Shown: in pieces, positions 1 through 8,308 of the stretch
How positions within the stretch are numbered: position 1 is the first letter of the stretch
How the letters are laid out: every line of letters starts with the position of its first letter
Source of the DNA: Fibrivirga algicola
Lineage (GTDB): Bacteria > Bacteroidota > Bacteroidia > Cytophagales > Spirosomataceae
Direction of reading: 5' to 3'
Length of the DNA: 64,000 nt
NCBI RefSeq assembly: GCF_011742925.1
Contig: NZ_WAEL01000001.1
Coordinates: 806,001 to 870,000, forward strand
Position numbers and translations under genes: made by a program
The notes under the pieces: generated by a model
The model's input: only the letters and a program-made list of their open reading frames with translations
Databases searched by the model: none
What the model was told of the DNA's origin: nothing

Positions 1-70
1 CGACCGTGATTTTGTGCCCAAGCTTATTCACACCCGCTCCGGGTTTGGTTACGTGCTTAAAAACGAGTAA
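1..70 (+). CDS. Response regulator, OmpR family, C-terminal end (partial)
   Basis: Reading from base 2, the segment encodes 22 residues and a TAA at 68-70. The residues PKLIHTRSGFGYVLK match the end of the winged-helix DNA-binding domain of OmpR/PhoB-type regulators, where the last beta-hairpin usually reads like IxTVRGxGYxL. The receiver and most of the effector domain lie left of the window. The stop is only 3 bases before the histidine kinase ATG at 74, so the two form a regulator-kinase operon, and this protein is very probably the partner of that kinase. The family assignment is firm, but the regulon cannot be judged from this fragment. Confidence 0.9.
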   Translation, partial: DRDFVPKLIHTRSGFGYVLKNE

Positions 71-73
71 TCC

Positions 74-1456
74 ATGACCATTCGTGACCGGATTGCGCTT
101 CAGTTTTCGCTCATTGTAGCCTGTATTCTGCTCGTCTTTTCGCTGAATACGTACGTCCGCTCTGAGCAGTACCGCCAGCGGGAATTCTACAATCGCCTTG
201 AACAGCGGGCACGTACTACTGTCCGGTTCCTGACGGAGGTAAAAGAGCTGGACCAAAACCTGCTGCGCGTCATTGACCGCAACACGCTCATTACCCTGTA
301 TGAGCAGAAGGTACTGGTGTTCGACGCCCGCAACCGGTTACTCTATGCCAGCATTGACGATGACTCGCTGGCGGTACCTGCGTGGTTGCTCACCGACATT
401 CGGCGCAAAGGGATTGTAAAACTAAAACTGGCTGATCAACAGGTGTTTGGCTTGTATGCACCCGAAGGAAAGCAGGCACTCACTGTAGTGGCTTCGGCGC
501 GAGACCGGTCTGGCGAGGCTGACATGCTCGACCTGCGCCGCACTCTGAGCTGGAGCTTACTGATTGGCATTGGCCTCACTGTCGGGCTGGGTATTTTATT
601 TGCCGGACAGTCACTCCGACCTATCAGCCGTATCAATCAGGAGGTGAGTAGTATCAACGCGGGCAACCTACAGAAACGGCTCGACGAAGGAAATCGGCAG
701 GATGAAGTGGCTCAACTGGCCATCAATTTCAACCGGGTACTGGGGCGGCTTCAACAGGCATTCGAGCAGCAGCGCACATTTATTTCGCACGCTTCACACG
801 AACTGCGATCGCCCCTGACCGCCCTCAAATCAGAATTACAGCTTGGCTTGCGCCATGAATTGTCGGTGCCGCAGTACCGGGCTATCCTGGGTCAGCTTAC
901 CGCAGATACAGACCGGATCGTTAACCTGACCAACAGCCTGTTGTTATTGGCTCGCGCGCTCGATGCCCCCCTTCAATTACTGCGTGAACCCGTCCTGATC
1001 GACGATGTGGTGTTTTCTGCGCTTGACGAACTGTGTAGCGCCCACCCGCACTACCGGGTCGATGTGAATCTTATGAATTTGTCGCAGGCTGATGACTACC
1101 CACAGGTACTTGGTGATGAAGCGTTGCTACGGCGAATGGTGCTTAACCTGCTTGACAATGCCTGCAAGTACAGCGAAAACCACCGGGCTGAGGTTCAGAT
1201 TGATACCGACTCGCTTAACTGCCGGATCAGGGTAGCTGATGAGGGAATCGGAATTTCACCCGATCAGCTAATCCATATCTTCGATCCTTTCTACCGGGCC
1301 GACAATGCGCGTTCACACGATGGCTTCGGACTTGGGTTGTCCATCTGCCGCCGCATTGCCGAACTGCATCAGGGACGTATTGACGTGGTGAGTGAGCCAG
1401 GGAGAGGCAGCACATTCACTATCAGCTTACCACATTCACGCCGAGGCAGGTTCTAA
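74..1456 (+). CDS. Sensor histidine kinase (HAMP-HisKA-HATPase)
   Basis: A 460-residue membrane sensor kinase that autophosphorylates and passes phosphate to a response regulator. A first membrane helix lies at about residues 8-28, a periplasmic sensor region of about 130 residues follows, and the second helix is at about 158-178 with a HAMP linker behind it. The HisKA H-box SHELRSP puts the phosphorylated His at residue 242. The ATP-binding domain has the N box (NLLDNACKYS), the G1 box DEGIGIS and the G2 box GFGLGLS. Organisation and length resemble the CusS/heavy-metal-sensor group, but the periplasmic part gives no clear ligand. It starts 3 bases after the response regulator stop, which indicates translational coupling. 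Confidence 0.93.
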   Translation: MTIRDRIALQFSLIVACILLVFSLNTYVRSEQYRQREFYNRLEQRARTTVRFLTEVKELDQNLLRVIDRNTLITLYEQKVLVFDARNRLLYASIDDDSLAVPAWLLTDIRRKGIVKLKLADQQVFGLYAPEGKQALTVVASARDRSGEADMLDLRRTLSWSLLIGIGLTVGLGILFAGQSLRPISRINQEVSSINAGNLQKRLDEGNRQDEVAQLAINFNRVLGRLQQAFEQQRTFISHASHELRSPLTALKSELQLGLRHELSVPQYRAILGQLTADTDRIVNLTNSLLLLARALDAPLQLLREPVLIDDVVFSALDELCSAHPHYRVDVNLMNLSQADDYPQVLGDEALLRRMVLNLLDNACKYSENHRAEVQIDTDSLNCRIRVADEGIGISPDQLIHIFDPFYRADNARSHDGFGLGLSICRRIAELHQGRIDVVSEPGRGSTFTISLPHSRRGRF

Positions 1457-1522
1457 TTTATTTATAATTAGCTTGCAATCTATTTCTAATTGCCTTGTAA
1501 GCCTGTCCTAATAGCCCTGTTC

Positions 1523-1530
1523 TACCTTTG
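1523..1530 (+). promoter_or_regulatory. Probable Bacteroidota -7 element (TACCTTTG)
   Basis: TACCTTTG matches the TAnnTTTG -7 consensus. A TTG at 1495-1497 is 25 bases upstream, longer than the usual 19-21, so the -33 box is weak. The element overlaps the TTG at 1528 that would otherwise open the reading frame, which supports ATG 1555 as the true start. The region upstream also carries TTCTAATT twice (1451 and 1484), which could be a regulator site. Confidence 0.5.
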
Positions 1531-1554
1531 CGCGTACACAAATACGAACGTAAA

Positions 1555-1983
1555 ATGGAAAACTCAACAGGCTTTTATTCAACTGATTCAGTCGTTAATA
1601 CAGTTACAGAATTGGTAAACGGAGCTGACCTTTGGGATTGGATCTCGATCGCGGCTGGCGTTGGTCTGTTTCTAGCCGGGAGCGCCTTTTGGCAGGCGAC
1701 CCGGCGGCTACGAATCGAGAATGATTACTTCACAACTCCGGGCAAGGCAACGCATCACCAGAACCCTTACACCCTGCTGCCAACGTACCTGACCATATTG
1801 GTGTTCCTGGCCGGTCTGACAGCGTTCATTGCCCAGTCGCCGGTATCGGAATTTATCTTCTGGATCAGCTATGCCGCCGTAGGTCTTGGTCAGCTAACCG
1901 GACTTGGCCAGCGGATGGGTGTTCAACTAGTGAAACTAGTCGACGCCGTTTTCAGAACCGGCTATCAGACTGCTCACTCGTAG
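1555..1983 (+). CDS. Small multi-span membrane protein, unknown function
   Basis: A 142-residue protein counted from ATG 1555. The frame is open back to a TTG at 1528, but that codon lies inside a -7 promoter element, so the ATG is preferred. Three hydrophobic stretches are visible: WISIAAGVGLFLAGSAF near the N terminus, a second around YLTILVFLAGLTAFIA, and a third around FIFWISYAAVGLG. Between the first two is a short basic and polar stretch (RRLRIEND). I do not recognise a family. It follows the kinase gene by about 100 bases but has its own promoter candidate, so it may be a target of that two-component system; this is inference from position only. Confidence 0.7.
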   Translation: MENSTGFYSTDSVVNTVTELVNGADLWDWISIAAGVGLFLAGSAFWQATRRLRIENDYFTTPGKATHHQNPYTLLPTYLTILVFLAGLTAFIAQSPVSEFIFWISYAAVGLGQLTGLGQRMGVQLVKLVDAVFRTGYQTAHS

Positions 1984-2175
1984 CCAACTTACTATTTGCT
2001 GACCGGCCGGCTATTGCTATCCGCTGGATGCTACGCAGGCACAGCCCCGCAGCGAGCGACCAATCCGGCAACGGCAAGAGACAGCTTGCTTTCAACGACT
2101 GGCTAACCTGCACATCGCGCCGGTCCGACATACACGCCCGGGCTTTGGACGGCCAGCTTTCAACCAACTCACGGT

Positions 2176-3075
2176 ATGCTACTTGATAAACCAATCCCCT
2201 TTATTTTCTTTTTTCGAAAAATTCGTCGCGAAGCGCTGTTCGTTTTTCTCTTTGCCTGCATGGTGGTGGTGACGAAGCACTTTTTGGGGTTACGGTTTCT
2301 GACCATACCTATTGCTGTGCCAACCCTAATTGGTACCTGCATTTCGCTGTTGCTCGCTTTTCGAACCAATCAGGCCTATGAACGATGGTGGGAAGCCCGC
2401 ATTGCCTGGGGATCGATCGTAAACGATAGCCGGTCGTTTATTCGTCAGTTGATGCTGTTCATACCAAACGGTCCTGATCGGGATGCCATCATCGAATCCT
2501 TCGTACGGCGTCAATGTGCCTGGTGCTACGTGTTGGGCGACTCGTTGCGGGGCGTAGACATGAGTCAACATCTGCGGGAGTTTTTGCCGGCTGCCAACGC
2601 CCGTTACATCATGACGTTTGATAACAAGCCCAACGCGCTTTTGCTGGAGCACGGCATGGCCATTCGCCAGTTGTATGATACAGACCAACTGACAGATTAC
2701 CAGATGGTGAGCCTGAGTGAGCTGCTAACTAAACTCACCGACTCGATGGGTCGTTGCGAGCGGATCAAGAACACGGTTTTCCCGCGAACATACACCTTTA
2801 ACCTACAGGTGTTTATCTATTTGTTTGCCGCTATTCTGCCTTTTTGTTTTGAAGCCGATCTCGATGTACTGGACGTGTTGCTGGTGACACTCATCGCCTC
2901 GGCATTCATCCTGATTGATAAGAGTGCGACACAGTTGCAGGATCCATTCGAGAACAAACCGACGGATACGCCCATGACCACCATTGCCCGCACGATCGAG
3001 ATCAATCTGAAAACGATGGCCAACGTGGGGGCAGTGCCGCAGAAGATGGAAGCTGAGGCCTATTATGCCTTATGA
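2176..3075 (+). CDS. Bestrophin-family (UPF0187/YneE) membrane channel
   Basis: A 299-residue inner-membrane protein of the bestrophin family, whose bacterial members form pentameric ion channels. The diagnostic segment is LAFRTNQAYERWWEAR at about residues 60-75, followed by WGSIVNDSR, both typical of the family. Hydrophobic helices lie at about residues 20-36 and 45-62, and two more in the region 210-245 (VFIYLFAAILPF and VLLVTLIASAFIL). The length agrees with bacterial homologues. The gene converges on the LacI-type gene and the two coding ends overlap by 13 bases. Ion selectivity cannot be told from sequence. It may be cotranscribed with the small membrane protein upstream, although the gap is about 190 bases. 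Confidence 0.9.
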   Translation: MLLDKPIPFIFFFRKIRREALFVFLFACMVVVTKHFLGLRFLTIPIAVPTLIGTCISLLLAFRTNQAYERWWEARIAWGSIVNDSRSFIRQLMLFIPNGPDRDAIIESFVRRQCAWCYVLGDSLRGVDMSQHLREFLPAANARYIMTFDNKPNALLLEHGMAIRQLYDTDQLTDYQMVSLSELLTKLTDSMGRCERIKNTVFPRTYTFNLQVFIYLFAAILPFCFEADLDVLDVLLVTLIASAFILIDKSATQLQDPFENKPTDTPMTTIARTIEINLKTMANVGAVPQKMEAEAYYAL

Positions 3076-4139
3076 TCACGTACCTGACTGCGCTCACCGG
3101 GCCGCCTATTTCCCTGATGGGTGGTATTACGTGCCCGCGTCGATGCCCGGATCACTAACTCGCCGTCCAGATTAATCTGAGTTAGGCGGTTATTTTTCTG
3201 AATTGTTTCGAGTAGCAGGTGGGTCGCCAATTGACCCATTTCGACCAGGGGCTGCCTAATACACGTAATGGGCGTATAGAACAGATCGTATGCTTCTGCT
3301 TCGTCGAAGCTTAAAACGGCTACCTCCTCGGGCACGTTGACTGATAAGGCGTTTAACTGCTTCAGGCCATGCAGCGCCAGTATATTCGACGCAAACAGAA
3401 TGGCATCTACCGCCCGCGGACCTTTTACTAACTCACGAACCGCTTTTGCCATGTCGGTTCTGAAGGTGGCTTGGTCTAATTCTTTCAACCAGGATTTAAC
3501 AAAAGGTAGGTTGTTAGCCTTCAGGGCCGATTTGTAGCCGCGTTTCCGCTCGTTGAGGTGAAACAGGTTGGTATCGAAGCTCACCATGCCAATTCGCTGG
3601 TAGCCCGAGTCGATCAAGTGCTGTACGCCCGAATAAATCGACGTGTAATTGTTCAGGGCTACGTAGCTCGTCGTTAAATCGGGGAAATAACGGTCAATCA
3701 ACACAAACGGAATGCGTTGCTGGAGCGCCACCAACTGCGCTTCTGACCCTTCGGGCGCGGCAATGATCAACCCGTCGACCTGCCGGTTCAGCAACGTATC
3801 AATGACTTTTTGAAGCCGTTGCGGGTTTTCGTCCGAGCTACCAAACAAGACTGTGTACTTGTGTTTGTCGGCTTCATCTTCAACAATACGCGCTAGCGAC
3901 GCTGAGAACGGGTTGGCCATGTCGGCCACTATTAATCCGATAGTAAACGACTTGTTGGTTTTTAGACTTTTAGCCAGCTGGTTAGGCTGATAGTTCAATC
4001 GTTTTGCAGCCTCCCGAATCTTTTCGGCCACCTCCTTACCAATCCGATTCTCCTTTTGATTATTCAGCACATAGGAAACAAGGGCAATAGATACCCCCAC
4101 ATCCTGCGCGATGTCTTTCATCGACGTCTTCCTGATCAT
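3063..4139 (-). CDS. LacI/GalR-family transcriptional regulator
   Basis: A 358-residue repressor-type protein. The N-terminal LacI helix-turn-helix reads MKDIAQDVGVSIALVSYVLN, with the hinge region LNYQPNQLAKSL at about 52-63. From about residue 65 a periplasmic-binding-protein-like effector domain follows (IGLIVADMANPF, then VDGLIIAAPEG and YQRIGMVSFD). The first ATG (4139) is used here; the Met at residue 7 (4121) is an alternative that would start right at MKDIA. Two operator-like palindromes with a central CG lie upstream, one about 30 bases before the start, so autoregulation is likely. No sugar operon is adjacent on this strand, so the effector is unknown. Confidence 0.93.
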   Translation of the reverse strand: MIRKTSMKDIAQDVGVSIALVSYVLNNQKENRIGKEVAEKIREAAKRLNYQPNQLAKSLKTNKSFTIGLIVADMANPFSASLARIVEDEADKHKYTVLFGSSDENPQRLQKVIDTLLNRQVDGLIIAAPEGSEAQLVALQQRIPFVLIDRYFPDLTTSYVALNNYTSIYSGVQHLIDSGYQRIGMVSFDTNLFHLNERKRGYKSALKANNLPFVKSWLKELDQATFRTDMAKAVRELVKGPRAVDAILFASNILALHGLKQLNALSVNVPEEVAVLSFDEAEAYDLFYTPITCIRQPLVEMGQLATHLLLETIQKNNRLTQINLDGELVIRASTRARNTTHQGNRRPGERSQVRDHKA

Positions 4140-4169
4140 AGCTGGAAAGCGAAAAAATCCTATAATATA

Positions 4170-4184
4170 GTTAATCGTTTAAAC
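4170..4184. promoter_or_regulatory. LacI-type operator candidate 1
   Basis: GTTAATCGTTTAAAC is a near-perfect palindrome around a central CG (4176-4177), the usual form of LacI-family operators. It lies about 30 bases upstream of the LacI-type gene on the minus strand, where it could cover that promoter. An inverted copy of the same sequence is at 4318-4333. Confidence 0.6.
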
Positions 4185-4317
4185 TATCTGATCGTTCGTA
4201 TATGCCATATTTTATATCGAAAGTCTTTATTAAATCATAAAATAGTTAATTTAATTGTATTATTCTGATGTATGTAGATTGTGATAAGAAGAATAATGAC
4301 CGTTAAGACCAATATGA

Positions 4318-4333
4318 GTTTAAACGATTAAAC
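4318..4333. promoter_or_regulatory. LacI-type operator candidate 2
   Basis: GTTTAAACGATTAAAC is the reverse complement of the candidate site at 4170-4184 apart from one base. The CG centres are 149 bases apart, about 14 helical turns, which would suit looping by a tetramer or paired dimers. It lies about 100 bases before the small gene starting at 4436, so that gene may be a second target. Confidence 0.6.
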
Positions 4334-4435
4334 CAATTTTGACGGTCGCCCGTTTTTTAACTGAGGTCTGAGTCAAAAACAGAAACCTACACAATACGGC
4401 TCGAAATCAACTTGATTGTCAGGCCATTAAAAAGA

Positions 4436-4831
4436 ATGAATATGGAATTTACACATAAGTATACGGGCCGGGCTGACGGAAACAGCCTTCGCTCGACCAT
4501 CAAACGCTATTTTCAACAATTCGTTAACCAAAACGCGGCGGGCTTCGAGGCTTATAGCCGCACGGGGGCTCCATTCGGTGGCAACGCACTCATTGCGGCC
4601 CAGCCAAGCAACGGCTCACAACCGAGTATATCGCCTCAGGATGAGTTGATGGTGATTCAGCAACAGCTGTATGCACTGACAAATCAAGTGGTACAACTGA
4701 CTGAAAAGATCGATCAAGCCCAGGCAACGCTGGCTCATCAGCCAGCCAAGCCACATCGTGAGCCAACGCCAGCCCGGCAAATCGGCATTTACCGATTCTG
4801 GGCTCTACAGAAACAACAGGCAACGGCGTAA
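4436..4831 (+). CDS. Hypothetical protein with C-terminal coiled coil
   Basis: A 131-residue soluble protein without signal peptide. The frame is open back to a TTG at 4412, but ATG 4436 (or ATG 4442) is a more natural start. The N-terminal part is polar (THKYTGRADGNSLRSTIKRY). A Gln-rich helical segment at about 75-100 (VIQQQLYALTNQVVQLTEKI) has a heptad pattern and looks like a short coiled coil. The tail is basic and Pro-rich. I do not recognise a family. It is divergent from the LacI-type gene and shares the operator-bearing intergenic region with it; the next small gene follows by 40 bases on the same strand. Confidence 0.6.
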   Translation: MNMEFTHKYTGRADGNSLRSTIKRYFQQFVNQNAAGFEAYSRTGAPFGGNALIAAQPSNGSQPSISPQDELMVIQQQLYALTNQVVQLTEKIDQAQATLAHQPAKPHREPTPARQIGIYRFWALQKQQATA

Positions 4832-4871
4832 CGGTAACTCAGGTACGTCGATCTCAAAAACAACAAGCACT

Positions 4872-5183
4872 ATGAAACGCTACTCATTAATTTACCTGCT
4901 TAAAGACCAGTACCAGCACGTCGGCTTTGTTACGCACGATGAAGCTAAAGTGGTTATGGAGCAACTCGTAACAAACTCCAAGCGAAAGCCCGTTGGTATC
5001 TATGATGCCAAAACGGAACTGTTTGAGTGGGCTCCTGCCTACCAGCCATACTACAACCAGGCCAGTACGGAAGAACAGGCACAAGGCGGCAATGATATTA
5101 TTTCTATTGCCCAGGCTCTGCGCCGACGCGACGCAAGCTGGCACCCCGCCGATGGATTTCGCCGCCCCAGTTTTTTTGCATAA
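4872..5183 (+). CDS. Small hypothetical protein
   Basis: A 103-residue soluble protein starting MKRYSLIYLLKDQYQHVGFV. ATG 4872 is chosen because the frame upstream overlaps the preceding gene and reads as low-complexity shadow sequence. The middle contains YDAKTELFEWAPAYQPYYNQ and the C terminus is polar and basic. The pattern of alternating hydrophobic strands in the first 60 residues suggests a compact alpha/beta fold. I do not recognise a family. It sits 40 bases after the coiled-coil gene, so the two are probably cotranscribed. Confidence 0.6.
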   Translation: MKRYSLIYLLKDQYQHVGFVTHDEAKVVMEQLVTNSKRKPVGIYDAKTELFEWAPAYQPYYNQASTEEQAQGGNDIISIAQALRRRDASWHPADGFRRPSFFA

Positions 5184-5225
5184 TCAATCAGCCAACCTTG
5201 GGAAATTGTCGGGAGGCAGTCGCGA

Positions 5226-5813
5226 TCAGGCGGCCTGCTTTTCGACGATTTCCTTCATTTGGCGAATCTCGTCCGCGTAAATCGTCTTCGTACACATACC
5301 AAAATACAGCGTGTTTTCAAGGACATGCTGGCCTTTCCACACCAGCTTCACTTTGCCAGCATCGATCTCGTCGCGACACAAAAAATCCGGAACGATAGCG
5401 AATCCCTCTCCGCCGCTCAGACAGCGCACGATAGAGCAGATGGTAGGGACAATGCAGTTGGGTCTAAACTCGGGATGCCGGCCAAAATTAAGGTGCCAGA
5501 ATTTTTTAAGGGTGTCCATATCTTCTGCTGTGTTGTACCAAACCTGCTCTTTCAACCAGGTTTTGGCAGCCTTGAACTGATTTGCAAGAAGGAACGTCTG
5601 CAATGGCCCACTAGCTGACTTTGCGCCACTAACCAGCACAATACGCTCGTTGGAAAAAGGGGTGTAACGCAGGTCTGGCTGGTTTCCCTTTTTTGAGGTG
5701 ATGATCAGGTCCATAACACCTTTATCCAGATCCTGCTGCATGGCGCGATACTCACCAAATTTGATGATCAGATTAAAGGACAGCGTAGCGATGTAGGATT
5801 TAATTTTAAACTG
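5226..5813 (-). pseudogene. LysR-type regulator, 5'-truncated remnant
   Basis: The 171 residues from the first ATG (5741) correspond only to the effector-binding domain of a LysR-type regulator, with LDKGVMDLIITSKKG followed by SNERIVLVSG, and GEGFAIVPDFLCRDE near the C terminus. In-frame coding similarity continues upstream of that ATG (ATLSFNLIIKFGEYRAM) to about 5813 and meets a TAG at 5829-5831. The winged-helix domain and linker, about 110 residues, are absent and nothing resembling them lies further upstream. LysR proteins are normally about 300 residues. The fragment therefore cannot bind DNA in the usual way. A stand-alone effector domain with a new function cannot be excluded, but a deletion remnant is the simpler reading. 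Confidence 0.7.
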
Positions 5814-5956
5814 GAATGTTGAGACTCTCTACCTGGCGCATCTGCAAAAAGTACCATAGGCAAGCCAGTCGGGGCTGCGTTGGGCTAACGCTTGGGGATG
5901 AGCTGTTTGCTTTGCTCACGAATAGGTTGTTACTTAAACCTATAAACCCAATTTCT

Positions 5957-6493
5957 ATGACTATCAGCATCGCAAAAAATGCCCTGTTTACCCTACTCGC
6001 CGTTGTACTAACCACCTTTAGCGCCCTGGCGCAGGGCGACAAAGCCAGTCGGCCAAGTCCGCCATCAACCGCATCGGGTACTGTTGGCGGCGCAGCAATC
6101 ACCATTACCTATGGCAGCCCTGCGGTGAAAGGGCGCCAGATTTGGGGTGGCCTGGTTCCCTACGACAAAGCGTGGCGGGCCGGTGCCAATGAAGCCACCA
6201 CTTTCGAGACTGACAAAGCCATTAAGGTGGCTGGTAAAGAACTGCCCGCTGGCAAATACAGCCTGTTTGCCGTTCCGGGCGAGAAAGAATGGCAGTTTAT
6301 TTTCAACTCGCAAACCGGCCAGTGGGGTATTAAGCGGGGAGGTGACTCAAACCGTGACCCGGCAAATGACGTGTTGACCGTGAGCGCCAAGCCAGAAAAA
6401 TCGTCGATGAATGAGCGTCTTGTCTACGAAGTAACCAAGAAGGGATTTGCGCTTAAATGGGAGAATTTAGAAGTGCCAGTGGCTATCAAATAA
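5957..6493 (+). CDS. Secreted DUF2911-family protein
   Basis: A 178-residue exported protein. ATG 5957 opens a signal peptide (NALFTLLAVVLTTFSALAQG) with probable cleavage after ALA. The frame is open further upstream, but that part is unrelated to the family. The DUF2911 core is clear: ITYGSPAVKGRQIWGGLVPY, then WRAGANEATTFE, LPAGKYSLFAVPGE and EWQFIFNSQ. This family is common in Bacteroidota and its function is unknown; the GANEATT and PAGKYSLF motifs are its hallmarks. A hairpin follows the stop by 17 bases, so the gene seems monocistronic. The remnant LysR gene lies divergently upstream. Confidence 0.9.
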   Translation: MTISIAKNALFTLLAVVLTTFSALAQGDKASRPSPPSTASGTVGGAAITITYGSPAVKGRQIWGGLVPYDKAWRAGANEATTFETDKAIKVAGKELPAGKYSLFAVPGEKEWQFIFNSQTGQWGIKRGGDSNRDPANDVLTVSAKPEKSSMNERLVYEVTKKGFALKWENLEVPVAIK

Positions 6494-6509
6494 TTGAGAA
6501 GTAGTGCAG

Positions 6510-6544
6510 TAAGGCCTGTGTCTGACGTTCGGATGCAGGCCTTA
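6510..6544 (+). terminator. Hairpin terminator candidate after DUF2911 gene
   Basis: TAAGGCCTG (6510-6518) pairs perfectly with CAGGCCTTA (6536-6544) across a 17-base loop. It begins 17 bases after the stop codon. There is no long T tract, so termination is inferred from position and stem strength. Confidence 0.6.
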
Positions 6545-6846
6545 TTGCGTTGGTGCATATGCCTAAGAGCAACTGGCTTCTGACGCTTCACTGCATGGTT
6601 GAGCCATACGCTGTTTCAGTCACCGCTCTAAACTGCCAGATTAAACTGCGCATCGCTTAGGTGCTGATGATGAGCGGCAGTAACTAAACTATGAACTGTT
6701 CCCTCAAGTGCGACTGACTAACGGTATCGTTGCTGTGCGAGTTGAACTGACTATTAGGGATGTGTCACTCTAATTTACATTAACTATATCTTTTCTATAA
6801 TACTAATAGGATTTAACTTGCCTCTCTCAACCAACCAGTAAGGAAC
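6545..6846. other. Non-coding region before receiver gene
   Basis: No credible coding frame on either strand. The last 80 bases are AT-rich and contain short T and A tracts before the receiver gene at 6847, probably its promoter region. I see no clear TAnnTTTG element. Confidence 0.5.
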
Positions 6847-7335
6847 ATGACAATTGCATCGACATTTGATCAGGCTATTCGCGCTAATTTCCAGGGGGCT
6901 CGTTTACTTGCTATAGACGATAATCCCGATCATGGTACAATTATAAAGCGTGTGATGAAGCAGTGCCTGGCTGAGGTCGAATCTACGGTTGTTACCAATG
7001 AGCAGCAGGCTCTAACGTACCTAAACGACTGCCAGTTTGAAGAATGGAACTGGCCCAAGCTCATTATTCTTGATCTTTATCTGCCTGATCGGCAAAACGG
7101 CTGGCAATTGCTCGAAAAAATAAAATCGTTGCCGAACGGGATGAGCAAGATCCCGGTCATTTTGCTGAGTCATTCCAGCGATCGGGCCGATATTACCGAA
7201 GCCTACCAGCGTGGCTGTTCGTCTTACCTTACCAAACCCTGCCGGGTCGAACAATGGATCGAGTACTTTCAAATGGTACGTACCTATTGGTGGGAAACGG
7301 TTACGCTACCGAAGCCAACGATTTCCCTGTTCTAA
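6847..7335 (+). CDS. Single-domain response regulator (receiver only)
   Basis: A 162-residue CheY-like receiver with no output domain. The acidic pocket is AIDDN (residues 22-26), the phosphoacceptor Asp76 sits in IILDLYLP, the switch residue is Ser108 in VILLSHSS, and the conserved Lys130 is in YLTKPC. The tail ends in a YWWETVTLP motif that recurs in related form in the two neighbouring receiver proteins and is typical of Rcp1-like receivers (family knowledge). It probably relays phosphate or acts by protein contact. It belongs to a signalling cluster with the LytTR protein, a second receiver and a hybrid kinase; the hybrid kinase at 9002 is a plausible phosphodonor. Confidence 0.92.
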   Translation: MTIASTFDQAIRANFQGARLLAIDDNPDHGTIIKRVMKQCLAEVESTVVTNEQQALTYLNDCQFEEWNWPKLIILDLYLPDRQNGWQLLEKIKSLPNGMSKIPVILLSHSSDRADITEAYQRGCSSYLTKPCRVEQWIEYFQMVRTYWWETVTLPKPTISLF

Positions 7336-7469
7336 CGTACCTGCTGGTCGTTGGCTTTCTTGTCAAACAAACAACACTTGTTCTCGCTTCGATCACAGCA
7401 AGAGCAAGTGATATGGTGAATTGGCTGTATCGTGTTTCATACGAAGGTTTTATTGCTCAGGTGGCAGCA

Positions 7470-8276
7470 TCAGGTTAGGCTAACTCCGGGAGGTAACTGC
7501 GCTACGGTGAGCCAGTACTGACAAAGACGGTGCATGATTCGAATAAGCGAAGCCGAATCGTCGGGGATGACAACTACCGAGTTGGCGTCCAGCTCATATA
7601 CAGCAGAGGTATCGTCGTCTGGGTTGGTTAGCCAGACAACTGGTATCGCCCGCAGGCGTGGGCGGCTTTTCAGTGCCCGCAAGGCCAGCATTCTGTCTGG
7701 GCGTTTGGTGCGGGCATCCAGGATAATCAGGGCGGGTAGGTCTTTCTCGTAGCCCAGCGTTAAGCTGTTGGCTAATTCTGCTCCCGATTCGGCCGGTTGA
7801 AACAGGCTGGGTACGTTCAGGGTAGCTAAACAATCGCGGGTAAGCAGCAGGGTGTCTCCGGTCATGACCGCCAGTATCACTAGGGTGGGCGCACGATAAG
7901 GAGTGAATGTTTGATCAACTGGCACCGGCGTTGGGAGTGCCTTAACCTCAACGGGTTCTGAGTTGATTGGCTGCAGCCGGGGAGCCACCTCAGCCCATCG
8001 ACGCCTACTTATGGCCATCTCCATGCCGTCGCGCATGCGTACTGTGCCGTTTAGTTTGGGTCGCGGTGGTGGTGACACACTGGCTACACAGTCTGGATTG
8101 ACCAGCGCTGTTTTGTGTACCCGAACAAAGGCGGGTAATCGCTGTTCGAAGTAGGTTAAGGGCTTAGCCAGCAACCGCTGCTCTCCGTCACGGAAGTGGA
8201 GCCAGGTGTAGTTATTGGCGCCTATGAAATAGGCCAGTAGTACGGGTTGCTCAAGAATTTTGCTGATAAATTGCAC
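7470..8276 (-). CDS. LytTR DNA-binding protein with degenerate C-terminal receiver
   Basis: A 268-residue protein with the order opposite to the usual receiver-LytTR. Residues 1-95 form a LytTR domain (FIGANNYTWLHFRDGEQ, then the LTYFEQRLPAFVRVHKTALV stretch, and GMEMAISRRRW). After a Pro-rich linker, residues 130-268 fold like a receiver: LVILAVMTGD replaces the usual LVVDDD strand, LPALIILDAR keeps the acceptor-type Asp, IPVVWLTN keeps the switch Thr, but the Lys position reads VVVIPDD. The acidic pair and the Lys are therefore missing. It ends CQYWLTVAQLP, matching the tails of both neighbouring receivers. It probably binds DNA directly, and the degenerate receiver may serve dimerisation or phosphate-independent control (inference). 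Confidence 0.88.
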   Translation of the reverse strand: MQFISKILEQPVLLAYFIGANNYTWLHFRDGEQRLLAKPLTYFEQRLPAFVRVHKTALVNPDCVASVSPPPRPKLNGTVRMRDGMEMAISRRRWAEVAPRLQPINSEPVEVKALPTPVPVDQTFTPYRAPTLVILAVMTGDTLLLTRDCLATLNVPSLFQPAESGAELANSLTLGYEKDLPALIILDARTKRPDRMLALRALKSRPRLRAIPVVWLTNPDDDTSAVYELDANSVVVIPDDSASLIRIMHRLCQYWLTVAQLPPGVSLT

Positions 8277-8308
8277 CGGAACACTGATTTCGAGTGGTGA
8301 ATAAGCAA

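Noticed and set aside
1952-2194. Minus-strand frame between the small membrane protein and bestrophin genes
   Set aside because: Cys/Arg-rich chance translation overlapping the start of the bestrophin gene.
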